From the NCBI GenBank assembly GCA_020354025.1, contig CP070638.1:3025993-3071009 (forward strand): a stretch of DNA of 45,017 bases. Direction: 5' to 3'. Origin of the DNA: Fidelibacterota bacterium (GTDB taxonomy: Bacteria; Fidelibacterota; Marinisomatia; SCGC-AAA003-L08; TS1B11). This document shows positions 33,084 to 40,542 of the stretch, piece by piece. The notes under the pieces are model-generated. The model was given only the letters and a program-made list of their open reading frames with translations, had not been told where the DNA came from and searched no databases. Each line of letters opens with the position of its first letter. Position 1 is the first letter of the stretch. A program made the translations under genes and the position numbers.

Positions 33084-34412
33084 CTAAGCTAAGCAGCTCC
33101 TCAACGATTTAGCCAGCAGGTCGTATGTCAGATCAATCTCTTCCCGTGAAATGGTAAGGTGCGGGCGGAACCGGACGGTACGATCACCGCATCCGATGAC
33201 GATGGCGCCATTATCATATATGGCCGACAGCACCGCATCCCGCTCGGTCCCGGATGGCAGATCGAATGCGGCGAACAGACCTTTGCCTCGTGCATTTGAC
33301 ACATAGCCGGGAAACTCATCAGCCAGGGCCTCCAGCTTTTCAAGTAGGTACTGGCCTTGAGTCCTGGCTCTATCCACCAGGTCTTCATCCCGAATCACCC
33401 GAAGGATCAGGTTGAAACGCACCATATCCACTAGGTTGCCACCGAAAGTGGAATTAATCCGATTGGATTCGTTGAAGACATTGCTCTCAATTTCATCCAA
33501 ACGTTGTCCAGCCAGAATACCACATACTTGACTCTTCTTGCCGAAAGCAATGATATCCGGGTGGGCATTTTCACCAAAATGCTCATGACACCAGAAAGCA
33601 CCGGTAATCCCTACGCCCGTCTGCACCTCGTCGTATACCAGAATGATCTCTTCTTCGTCGCAGATCTGGCGCAGGCTGACGGCGAACTCGGGACGGATAT
33701 GATTGTCGCCTCCTTCACCCTGAATAGGCTCGATGATCAGCGCCGCGATGTCGTGGGGATTATCTCTAATTGACTGCTTGATCTCACCCAGCGCCTTCTT
33801 CTCCAAGACCTCCACCTCCTGTTGAACCGCTTCGGTAATAGGGAATCGCAACCGGGGATGACTGATCCTGGGCCAGTTGAATTTGGGGAAGTACATTGTT
33901 TTCCGGGGGTCGGGGCTGTCCATCATGCTCAGCGTATATCCGGTACGGCCGTGGAAGCAGCGCTGGAAGTGTATGACCTGGCTGCCCTTTTCTCCATGAC
34001 CAGCGGCCAGGTTTTTCCTCACCTTCCAGTCAAAAGCCGCTTTTAGAGCGTTCTCTACTGCCAGGGCGCCCCCTTCGATGAAAAATGCATACGGCAGGTA
34101 GTCCGGGATGCCTACTTCCTCCAGGGTGGCAACAAACTCGGCATACTCACGGGCGTAGATGTCCGATAGGGTAGGTTTATTGATCGCAGCAGCCACCAGG
34201 CGGTCTTTGTTGCCAACCAGCACCGGGTGATTGAATCCCACGGTCATGGAGGCAAACATGGCGAAAAGGTCCAGATACTCCTTCCCCGTAACCGCGTCAA
34301 CGATCCAGGAACCGTGGCTTTTCTCCAGGTCGATCACGGCCTGCAAGCCGTCGGTCAGAGCGTGGCGGCCAATTACCTGACGTACGTCCTGGGGTTCAAT
34401 TGATGATGTCAT
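33084..34412 (-). CDS. lat: L-lysine 6-aminotransferase (PLP, class III)
   Basis: About 442 residues. Class III aminotransferase: FFIEGGALAVENALKAAF, FHGRTGYTLSMMDS, IIEPIQGEGGDNH, VYDEVQTGVGITGAFW, and the PLP lysine in IAFGKKSQVCGI. The KKSQVCG block and the FNESNRINSTFGGN segment are characteristic of lysine 6-transaminases, which move the epsilon-amino group of lysine to 2-oxoglutarate. The ATG at 34412 is preferred; a TTG at 34421 would add three residues and has GAGGA at short spacing. It is next to an aldehyde dehydrogenase, consistent with oxidation of 2-aminoadipate 6-semialdehyde. Confidence 0.9.
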   Translation of the reverse strand: MTSSIEPQDVRQVIGRHALTDGLQAVIDLEKSHGSWIVDAVTGKEYLDLFAMFASMTVGFNHPVLVGNKDRLVAAAINKPTLSDIYAREYAEFVATLEEVGIPDYLPYAFFIEGGALAVENALKAAFDWKVRKNLAAGHGEKGSQVIHFQRCFHGRTGYTLSMMDSPDPRKTMYFPKFNWPRISHPRLRFPITEAVQQEVEVLEKKALGEIKQSIRDNPHDIAALIIEPIQGEGGDNHIRPEFAVSLRQICDEEEIILVYDEVQTGVGITGAFWCHEHFGENAHPDIIAFGKKSQVCGILAGQRLDEIESNVFNESNRINSTFGGNLVDMVRFNLILRVIRDEDLVDRARTQGQYLLEKLEALADEFPGYVSNARGKGLFAAFDLPSGTERDAVLSAIYDNGAIVIGCGDRTVRFRPHLTISREEIDLTYDLLAKSLRSCLA

Positions 34413-34431
34413 AGCGCTCAAATATCCTCGT

Positions 34432-35919
34432 TTACCGGTTATCGATTTGCGCCCGCTGCAGCCTGCCGCTATAGTCTACATAGATGGTCTTGGGCTCACT
34501 GAAGAAGTCATATACGGCCTCGCCACCTTCGCGATGACCGTTGCCGGTATTCTTCACCCCCCCGAAAGGCATATGACATTCGGCTCCGATCGTGGGACCG
34601 TTGATGTAGGTGATACCAGCCTGGATATCCCGCATTGCCGTGAAAGCGGCGTTCACGTCCCGGGTGTAAATCGAGGAGGATAGTCCGTAGTCGGTGGCGT
34701 TAAGCAGCTCGATCGCTTCCGCCAAATCCCCTGCCTTCATGACCGATAGCACTGGTCCGAAGATTTCCTCATCGTGGATCCTCATGCCTGGAACAACGTC
34801 GGCAAAAATGGTGGGCTGGAAAAAGGTGCCCGTGTCCAGAACGCCGCCGGTGGCGAATTCGCCCCCGAGTACCAGCTTGGCACCTTCTTTCTTCCCGATC
34901 CGGACATAGTTATGAATCGTCTTACGCGCGCTTTCGTTGATGACCGGTCCCACATCCACCGTTTCATCCAGACCATTACCCAGCTTGAGGTTCCTGGTGG
35001 CATTTACGAGCATCTCCAGGAATTCATCATGAATGGTGTCATGAATGATTAGGCGGCTGGTGGCGGTGCAACGTTGACCAGTGGTGCCGAAAGCGCCCCA
35101 CAGCACACCTTCCAGGGCAAGGTCCTGGTCAGCATCGTCCATAACTATCTGAGCGTTCTTTCCGCCTAACTCCAGTGAAATCCGCTTCAGCTGCTCTCCC
35201 GCGGCGGCGTTAATGGTCCGCCCTACAGAGGAACTGCCGGTGAAGGAGATGGCATTGATATCGGGATGGTTCACAATGAGGGTTCCTACTTCGCTTCCGG
35301 TACCGTGGACCAGGTTGATAACCTTTGGAGGCACGCCGGCCTCTATCAGGATTTCCACCAGCATAGTGCCCGTGGCGGGAGTATCCGATGCCGGTTTGAA
35401 TACGACGGTATTGCCGCTGGTAAGGGCGGGGAAGAGTTTCCAGGCCGGGATAGCCATGGGAAAGTTCCACGGCGTGATCACACCCACTATTCCCAGGGGC
35501 AGGTGAGTGGTGAGATTGAATTTGTTGGGCAGTTCCGATGGGACGGTCTGGCCAAACATCCGCCGGGCCTCGCCGAAAGCATAATAGGCGGTATCAATGC
35601 CTTCCTGCACGTCACCTCGGGTCTCGGCCAGGACCTTACCCATCTCACGCGTCTGTATCCGGGCGATCTCCTCTTTTCGGGCCACCATCAGATCCCCGGC
35701 CTTTTTCATGATTTCGCCCCGTTCAGGAGCCGGCATCAGGCTCCAAGCCCGAAGAGCTTCCCCGGCCGCCTCCACCGCCCGGTCAATATCACTGGCATTG
35801 CTCCTGGGAAAACTTCCGACTATGTCACTATGGACAGCGGGATTGATGTTGTCAAATCGCTGACCGCTTTCGGATTCGCACCATTCACCCGCGATGAAAT
35901 TATTATAGGACTTACTCAT
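34432..35919 (-). CDS. NAD(P)-dependent aldehyde dehydrogenase, probable 2-aminoadipate semialdehyde dehydrogenase
   Basis: 495 residues. ALDH superfamily: ITPWNFPMAIPAWKLFPAL cofactor entry, FTGSSSVGRTI, catalytic Glu in ISLELGGKNAQIV, catalytic Cys in GTTGQRCTATSR, and EEIFGPVLSVM. The C-terminal GAECHMPFGGVKNTGNGHREGG fits piperideine-6-carboxylate or semialdehyde dehydrogenases. It precedes lat by 10-19 bp in one transcript, so the pair should convert lysine to 2-aminoadipate. Substrate assignment comes from context; the fold alone would allow other semialdehydes. Confidence 0.88.
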   Translation of the reverse strand: MSKSYNNFIAGEWCESESGQRFDNINPAVHSDIVGSFPRSNASDIDRAVEAAGEALRAWSLMPAPERGEIMKKAGDLMVARKEEIARIQTREMGKVLAETRGDVQEGIDTAYYAFGEARRMFGQTVPSELPNKFNLTTHLPLGIVGVITPWNFPMAIPAWKLFPALTSGNTVVFKPASDTPATGTMLVEILIEAGVPPKVINLVHGTGSEVGTLIVNHPDINAISFTGSSSVGRTINAAAGEQLKRISLELGGKNAQIVMDDADQDLALEGVLWGAFGTTGQRCTATSRLIIHDTIHDEFLEMLVNATRNLKLGNGLDETVDVGPVINESARKTIHNYVRIGKKEGAKLVLGGEFATGGVLDTGTFFQPTIFADVVPGMRIHDEEIFGPVLSVMKAGDLAEAIELLNATDYGLSSSIYTRDVNAAFTAMRDIQAGITYINGPTIGAECHMPFGGVKNTGNGHREGGEAVYDFFSEPKTIYVDYSGRLQRAQIDNR

Positions 35920-35971
35920 CGTGCATCCTCTGTTGGTTAGCCATAGTTTGAATCCCGTAGTCTACCCGTAA

Positions 35972-35999
35972 CTGAGTTGTGAGTCCGTACGAGACTCAG
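35972..35999 (-). promoter_or_regulatory. alternative hairpins in the leader of the lysine operon
   Basis: TGAGTC (35980-35985) and GACTCA (35993-35998) form a 6-bp hairpin, and CTGAG (35972-35976) could instead pair with CTCAG (35995-35999). The element lies about 55 bp upstream of the aldehyde dehydrogenase start. I looked for the lysine riboswitch core and did not find it. The rest of the 35920-36340 spacer is AT-rich in part (36165-36210) and contains no gene I can support. Confidence 0.3.
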
Positions 36000-36340
36000 C
36001 TATTCCTGATCTCTCTTCTGTCTAAAGAGTGGCAATCCACTTTGCATAACGAAATAAGTTACGAAGGAAAGGTTGTGCTTTCAGGGGCTTTTAGCGCCGG
36101 GCAACAGTCTCCGGGGCTCTTTCGGTCTGCTCACTCATCAATATCAGGTATCTCTTTCTTCAATTCAGGTATACTAAAATAATAAAATATGGAAATATGA
36201 TCGGCCACCCGAAATCTGGCGCGTGGATTTTACTCTATATTATTGATCTTGAATCTTGCGGCAGATATGATGCCAACTCCTATGGATAGCTTCAACCGCC
36301 GCATTAAATCCGTTCAGCCAGCAAGACTCAACAATTGGGT

Positions 36341-37828
36341 CTAGGACGCTGTTTCAGGATTATGATCGGAAAAAGTTAGCTTACCAGTAAACTGATCGAT
36401 CCCGATACGCCCCTTTCTGAACGGCTCCTTCAGTGTAATCGTATCGACAGGTCCCTCGATCAGTGTGCCGGTGTCCATCGTGCCGAAAACCAGGATATGG
36501 GGATCATCAAAGCTCTTCAGCCGCAGTTGGTAATAGTCCAGAGCCACCTGTCCCCGGGCGATCTTCTCCATGATGGGTACGTATTCATCTAAGTCTTCTC
36601 TGCACGCTTCCAATGACTCATTCATGGAGTTGATGAGTCGAATAAGCATCTGTTTCGCTTTTTGTTTCTGTGACGATGCAACCTTTGGATCACGCAGCTT
36701 TTCAATCTGCCGGACCAGGCTATCGCGCGTTTTGTTATACTCCGAGCGGCGCTGAAGCATGCTCTTCTCAAGATCACTAAGGTGTATTTTATACTGGCTG
36801 TGGTCCACTTCCCAGGAAGCCAGATCAGGATCGGATAAGAACTTGGTCCCCAGCTTAATTCGAGTATTTCCCTTTACGTCCTGAACAATCAACCGGTTGC
36901 CGATAGTAATTGTCGATCCGGATATGGTCGGAGTGACCACTGTATCCACGCACTGGACATTACAGCGGATAATGCCCTGCACAGACACAACATTGGAACC
37001 GGCCTGTACAGGAATGTTTTCCAGGGACCGGCAGCGGACTGATTGTCCTGCCAGAAGGATTGCATCCCGGTGGTGGGTGGGATTGTTAGCCGGAAAAACT
37101 ATCTGGATATTACCAGCAGCCTTGAGATGCGCTCCGTGGGCGGTTCCCCGGACCACGAGGTTGGACACTGTCTCTACATGTGATCCCTCATTAATATCTT
37201 GCTCCACAATGAGAGCTGATCCCTTCAATAGTATTCCGTGGGTATTGTTTACGCTGGAAGCATTCTCGGAACCATAGACTGCCACCGAACCAAATATGGT
37301 TCGATGCGCCAGCCCATCGATCGCGGCAATGACAGCGTCGCCTTCATCGTTTACGGAAGTATTCTCCCCCGAGAAGAGTCCGGGATCGATGGACGTATGC
37401 TCTCGCAATAAGCGTTCCTGGCCGTCAGGGTAACGAACGATAGTCTTGGGTGGTGTCCCCATAGTGAGTAGAATTTCCCCGGCCTTTACAGGATAGGTAA
37501 CGTCGGTCTTGTCCAGCAGTTCAAAGCTTCCTGATTCGGCCACCTCCTCCACTACCGGCAGATCAAGCCCAACATCAGTAATCTGGGCTGGTAGATCCAT
37601 TACCTCGGCCCGGGCCAGGGGCACCTGGCCTTCCTGGCCATTGCAGAGCAGATCAACATTGCTGTTAATAAGGCCGTGACGGATGCCGGCCTGACCGACC
37701 GCGGCCAGGATTTCATCTTTATTTGCCGAGCCATTGGTCAGCTCAGCCAGAATCAGGCGGTTCTTATCGAACGATGTGAGCAGCAGGACACCGCTCGGCA
37801 GGTCCAGTTTTTTTCGTGTTGCCGGCAT
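36341..37828 (-). CDS. FapA/DUF342 family protein
   Basis: 495 residues. The middle (about 110-340) is the DUF342 repeat-rich beta-helix: GEILLTMGTPPKT, IFGSVAVYGSEN, GILLKGSALIVEQDINEGSHVE, LVVRGTAHGAHLKAAGNIQ, STITIGNRLIVQD. Then a long coiled coil (about 340-425: KSMLQRRSEYNKTRDSLVRQIEKL) and a short beta tail. FapA proteins act at poles and in flagellar or cell-envelope localisation in some bacteria. No flagellar genes are here. It follows the degenerate receiver gene by 5 bp, so the two proteins probably work together. Confidence 0.8.
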   Translation of the reverse strand: MPATRKKLDLPSGVLLLTSFDKNRLILAELTNGSANKDEILAAVGQAGIRHGLINSNVDLLCNGQEGQVPLARAEVMDLPAQITDVGLDLPVVEEVAESGSFELLDKTDVTYPVKAGEILLTMGTPPKTIVRYPDGQERLLREHTSIDPGLFSGENTSVNDEGDAVIAAIDGLAHRTIFGSVAVYGSENASSVNNTHGILLKGSALIVEQDINEGSHVETVSNLVVRGTAHGAHLKAAGNIQIVFPANNPTHHRDAILLAGQSVRCRSLENIPVQAGSNVVSVQGIIRCNVQCVDTVVTPTISGSTITIGNRLIVQDVKGNTRIKLGTKFLSDPDLASWEVDHSQYKIHLSDLEKSMLQRRSEYNKTRDSLVRQIEKLRDPKVASSQKQKAKQMLIRLINSMNESLEACREDLDEYVPIMEKIARGQVALDYYQLRLKSFDDPHILVFGTMDTGTLIEGPVDTITLKEPFRKGRIGIDQFTGKLTFSDHNPETAS

Positions 37829-37833
37829 AGCAC

Positions 37834-38325
37834 CTATGACTTCAGCAGATAACCCTTCAGCTTTTCCATCCAGTCCTCAGATTGCTCAATGAAGTCTTCA
37901 AATCGGGTAATCTTGTCCTTCACCTGTTGGTTACCTGCCGTTATCTTCAGCTTGGTCAGTCCCATACCATCAAGCAGCTCATAGATCTGTTCCATGGTCA
38001 CGGGCTTCCTGACAATCTGACATCCAGGCTGGATATTCAGGTTGAAGCGTCGAACCAGTCCATCATCGGTGTATAAAAAAACGATGGGGGGCCGCGACCG
38101 CTTCAGCCTCGCTGTAGCGCCATCCATTTCATCAATGAGTGCCTTTGGATCTACCAGGGGAATCTCAGGGTTCATGAATATAACATCTACCTGTTCGTTC
38201 TTATAGATACGCATCACATTTGCGTGCGTATTGACCACGTTATATGGCTGCCTGAGGGCCTGAAGCAGCATCTCCAGTACCTCAATCGTCCTAATATCCT
38301 TTTCGATGATGAGGACTTTGCCCAT
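37834..38325 (-). CDS. receiver-domain protein lacking the phosphoacceptor aspartate
   Basis: 163 residues. Residues 1-120 have the CheY fold order: VLIIEKD (acidic pair, though E-K-D), VDVIFMNPEIP where the usual phosphoacceptor Asp is Asn, FLYTDDG for the switch Thr, and IVRKPV with the conserved Lys. The remaining part (ITAGNQQVKDKITRFEDFIEQSEDWMEKL) is helical. The Asn suggests a pseudo-receiver working by protein contact, not phosphorylation. It precedes the FapA gene by 5 bp. The ATG at 38325 has only a weak Shine-Dalgarno. Confidence 0.8.
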   Translation of the reverse strand: MGKVLIIEKDIRTIEVLEMLLQALRQPYNVVNTHANVMRIYKNEQVDVIFMNPEIPLVDPKALIDEMDGATARLKRSRPPIVFLYTDDGLVRRFNLNIQPGCQIVRKPVTMEQIYELLDGMGLTKLKITAGNQQVKDKITRFEDFIEQSEDWMEKLKGYLLKS

Positions 38326-38419
38326 CTTGATTACCGCAATATTAGCTCGTGATCTTTCCGGCGAAATAGACTGATGTTAAGTTACCCGCCCGCTAGCCAA
38401 ATGGTCAATAAGGAATATA

Positions 38420-38692
38420 TCAGTGAAAATAATCAGGGATACCTGTGTAAGGCTTGTCGCTTCTGGTCAGCACCCGAATATTGCACATATCACCTCTGAC
38501 AATAGCCCGGCTGATCAATCGATAATCGCCCACTGAGACGCGGGCAGTCTGCCCCAGCCGTGTTGGTGGATCGTCACCGCCTACCGATTCCCGTAATAGA
38601 TCAGCACCTTGTTTATTTGATATGTTCAGGAGTGGATCGGTATCCGCCAGCTGGAGAAACGGGTCTGCCTCAGGGCAGCACCACCAGGACAA
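38420..38692 (-). CDS. possible small protein overlapping the cdsA end
   Basis: A 90-residue frame with a TTG start that overlaps the last 23 nt of cdsA. The product (LLNISNKQGADLLRES, LGQTARVSVGDYRLISRAIVRG) has no motif I recognise and no Shine-Dalgarno. Without it, 38326-38669 is a 344-bp stretch without a gene. Kept only as a candidate; its middle part is compatible with coding but this is weak. Confidence 0.25.
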   Translation of the reverse strand: MSWWCCPEADPFLQLADTDPLLNISNKQGADLLRESVGGDDPPTRLGQTARVSVGDYRLISRAIVRGDMCNIRVLTRSDKPYTGIPDYFH

Positions 38693-39614
38693 GATACAGG
38701 TAGGTCAAGGGCATCACAAACAAAAGGGAGTCGAACCGGTCGAGCACTCCCCCATGCCCCGGCAGCAGGGCACCGGTGTCCTTCACTTCGAAGTCCCGCT
38801 TCAGGCGGGACTCCACAAAATCACCCATTTGCCCGGCTCCGCCCACGATCACTCCCAGGACAAGCAGATGCGCTAAGGAAAAGATATCCGTGGGCAGGAA
38901 ACCCGCGGCACCCAGCAGGAACATTGTCAACAGGGCGCCGATCAAGCCGGACACGGTGCCAACCACCGTTTTCTTGGGACTGACCAGCGGCAGGATCTTT
39001 TTCTTCCCGAAACGCTTGCCAAGGAAGTAGGCCAGGGAGTCGCAGATCCAGACCGAGACATACAACGATGCGGTCAGCCTGAAGGCTGCATCCACGGTTC
39101 CGCCGAAGGCAGAGAAGTCGGCCGAACGGACCAGGATGAAACTGGCCCCGAAACCGGCTATCCACAGTACGCCCAGGACATTTACCGACAGGTTCGTCCA
39201 GGCGGTTCCGGATGGGAACAGTACCTCACCGGTCTGCAGCACTATAATCAGCAGGAATACGATGGTGAAGAACAGCAATCCCAGGGCTTCCAGCGATAGG
39301 CTCTGGCCGAACAGGCCAACGCGGCCGGCGCAGGCTGCCAGGAAGGCCAAAGCCGCCAGGTACGATATAATAGGTCGTGGGACCAGCCCGCCCCGCCGCA
39401 GGAGCCTGAAGTATTCCCACAGCCCAAGGATCACCACGCCGGTGATCAGCAGGGCATATACCATCCCCCCCAGCCATATAGTCAAGAGCAGGGCCGGAAT
39501 CCCCAGGAAACCGACCAGTAGCCTCGGTTTCAGTCGATCTTCTTTGCTGGCCTGGTCTGGCACGGTCGGAAAAGTTACAGGCCTGACCCTGTTAAGGCCA
39601 GGATCATCCCCCAC
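38670..39614 (-). CDS. cdsA: phosphatidate cytidylyltransferase
   Basis: 314 residues with seven to nine membrane helices. It makes CDP-diacylglycerol from phosphatidic acid and CTP. The C-terminal signature is clear: SRLKRDFEVKDTGALLPGHGGVLDRFDSLL, with SLAYFLGKRFGKKKILPLVSPKKTVVG before it. The GTG at 39614 is the first start; the first 25 residues are not typical and the true start may lie nearer the first helix (LLVGFLGIPALLL). The product feeds PgsA, which is encoded at 9641. Confidence 0.9.
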   Translation of the reverse strand: MGDDPGLNRVRPVTFPTVPDQASKEDRLKPRLLVGFLGIPALLLTIWLGGMVYALLITGVVILGLWEYFRLLRRGGLVPRPIISYLAALAFLAACAGRVGLFGQSLSLEALGLLFFTIVFLLIIVLQTGEVLFPSGTAWTNLSVNVLGVLWIAGFGASFILVRSADFSAFGGTVDAAFRLTASLYVSVWICDSLAYFLGKRFGKKKILPLVSPKKTVVGTVSGLIGALLTMFLLGAAGFLPTDIFSLAHLLVLGVIVGGAGQMGDFVESRLKRDFEVKDTGALLPGHGGVLDRFDSLLFVMPLTYLYLVLVVLP

Positions 39615-39756
39615 CAGCCTTTGTTGATGCGTTCGATCTGCATGAATTAATCCTTGAAAACAGCGCGGTGAAGGTAGGAAGGAAGAATGGTGGCGGGCAA
39701 GGCGGGAGTATGCAGGAGCTCCCCCGAAATATCAGGTGAACTTACAGGGCGCTAGT

Positions 39757-39771
39757 CCCGCCGAAGGCGGG
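39757..39771. repeat. short hairpin repeat CCCGCC-N3-GGCGGG (copy 3)
   Basis: CCCGCC-GAA-GGCGGG, a perfect 6-bp stem with a 3-base loop. Four copies lie in intergenic DNA of this window: 21403-21417, 21423-21439 (7-bp arms), 39757-39771 and 40516-40530. Loops differ (GTT, GCA, GAA, TTT) while arms are identical, so arms seem to be what is kept. The rest of the 39615-39990 spacer holds no gene I can support. Confidence 0.6.
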
Positions 39772-39990
39772 GCGCACCAGACAGCGGGAGTACTGCTTTC
39801 TGGGACAGGGTTAAAAAATAATCCCTGAAATTTTACCCGTCTTGACCACCAGGCGGAGCTGTTTCTATGTCCATGATGATAGAATATATGAGCTGATTTA
39901 GTTGGGATAGACTTAATACTATTACAGAAGCCCTGGAAATGGTAAACTTGACAATAATTGACAGATAACCTCAAACGAGGGAGCGAAGCC

Positions 39991-40341
39991 ATGTCTGGAA
40001 GGAAGTTGGGATTAGGCAGTGTATCCCTGCTTGTAACATTTTTGGTATTAGGGTGTGTAACTGTGAACTATATTGGAAATTCATTCGATCCAACAACGAG
40101 CATTGACATGTTTTTTTCTGAAGATGAGATAATGCAGGAATACACCGTAATTGGACATGCAATTGGTAGTGGTGTATGGGCTTCCAATGATGAGATTCAA
40201 GTAAAATTGATCGAGAAAGCTAAGCTTAAAGGGGCAGATGCTATTCTGATAACTGGGTTGGGTAGGTCGAACGTTCCCACAGGTCCCAGCTCCAGCGCGC
40301 CCGAAAACCAGATAAATGCATCCTTCTTAAAATATAAATAG
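39991..40341 (+). CDS. small lipoprotein, function unknown (plus strand)
   Basis: 116 residues. Signal MSGRKLGLGSVSLLVTFLVLGC with the lipid-anchor Cys at residue 22 and a Thr/Val-rich beginning of the mature part (CVTVNYIGNSF). The pattern TTSIDMFFSEDEIMQEYTVIG followed by LIEKAKLKGADAILITGLG resembles small bacterial lipoproteins with one alpha/beta domain, though I cannot name the family. GAGGGAG lies 7 nt before the ATG. An upstream in-frame start at 39958 would only add residues ahead of the signal. It is the only convincing plus-strand gene here, facing the gene at 40543 across a shared terminator. Confidence 0.7.
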   Translation: MSGRKLGLGSVSLLVTFLVLGCVTVNYIGNSFDPTTSIDMFFSEDEIMQEYTVIGHAIGSGVWASNDEIQVKLIEKAKLKGADAILITGLGRSNVPTGPSSSAPENQINASFLKYK

Positions 40342-40453
40342 CTTAACGGATTATCTGCACGTAACAATTGATTGTAGGCTGCCTGGCGAGCCTTACGGAT
40401 TCGAGTTCTTGAAGCTCCTCTTTGTATCGGTTCAATCGCGCCCGTGGCACGAA

Positions 40454-40478
40454 AAAGCCCCAGCATTACTGGGGCTTT
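40454..40478. terminator. bidirectional rho-independent terminator
   Basis: AAAGCCCCAG (40454-40463) and CTGGGGCTTT (40469-40478) around CATTA, a perfect 10-bp stem. A run of five A/T follows each arm on the minus side (CTTTTTC). It separates the plus-strand lipoprotein from the convergent minus-strand gene that ends at 40543 and would serve both. Confidence 0.8.
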
Positions 40479-40515
40479 CATACTTACTGGAATCCTTCCC
40501 TCATTAAGCAGCACC

Positions 40516-40530
40516 CCCGCCTTTGGCGGG
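40516..40530. repeat. short hairpin repeat CCCGCC-N3-GGCGGG (copy 4)
   Basis: CCCGCC-TTT-GGCGGG, 13 bp downstream of the stop of the secreted glycosidase-like gene. Same stem as the copies at 21403, 21423 and 39757. With the terminator at 40454 it may add mRNA 3'-end protection, which is inference. Confidence 0.6.
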
Positions 40531-40542
40531 ACGATCCAGACT

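Noticed and set aside
36030-36140. Small minus-strand frame beginning MSEQTERAPETVARR
   Set aside because: It stops at TAA after 15 residues. The same frame continues with a basic amphipathic stretch to a second stop, but there is no ribosome site, so a broken small gene is only speculation.
35920-36340. Lysine riboswitch upstream of the lysine operon
   Set aside because: The conserved core motifs were not found; only short local hairpins are present.
38792-38812. AGTCCCGC/GCGGGACT hairpin
   Set aside because: It lies in the conserved CdsA signature (SRLKRDF) and follows from the codons used; it is not counted with the intergenic hairpin family.
40380-40450. tRNA-like string near CGGTTCAATCGCG
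   Set aside because: It resembles a T-arm but no acceptor or anticodon stem can be formed around it.
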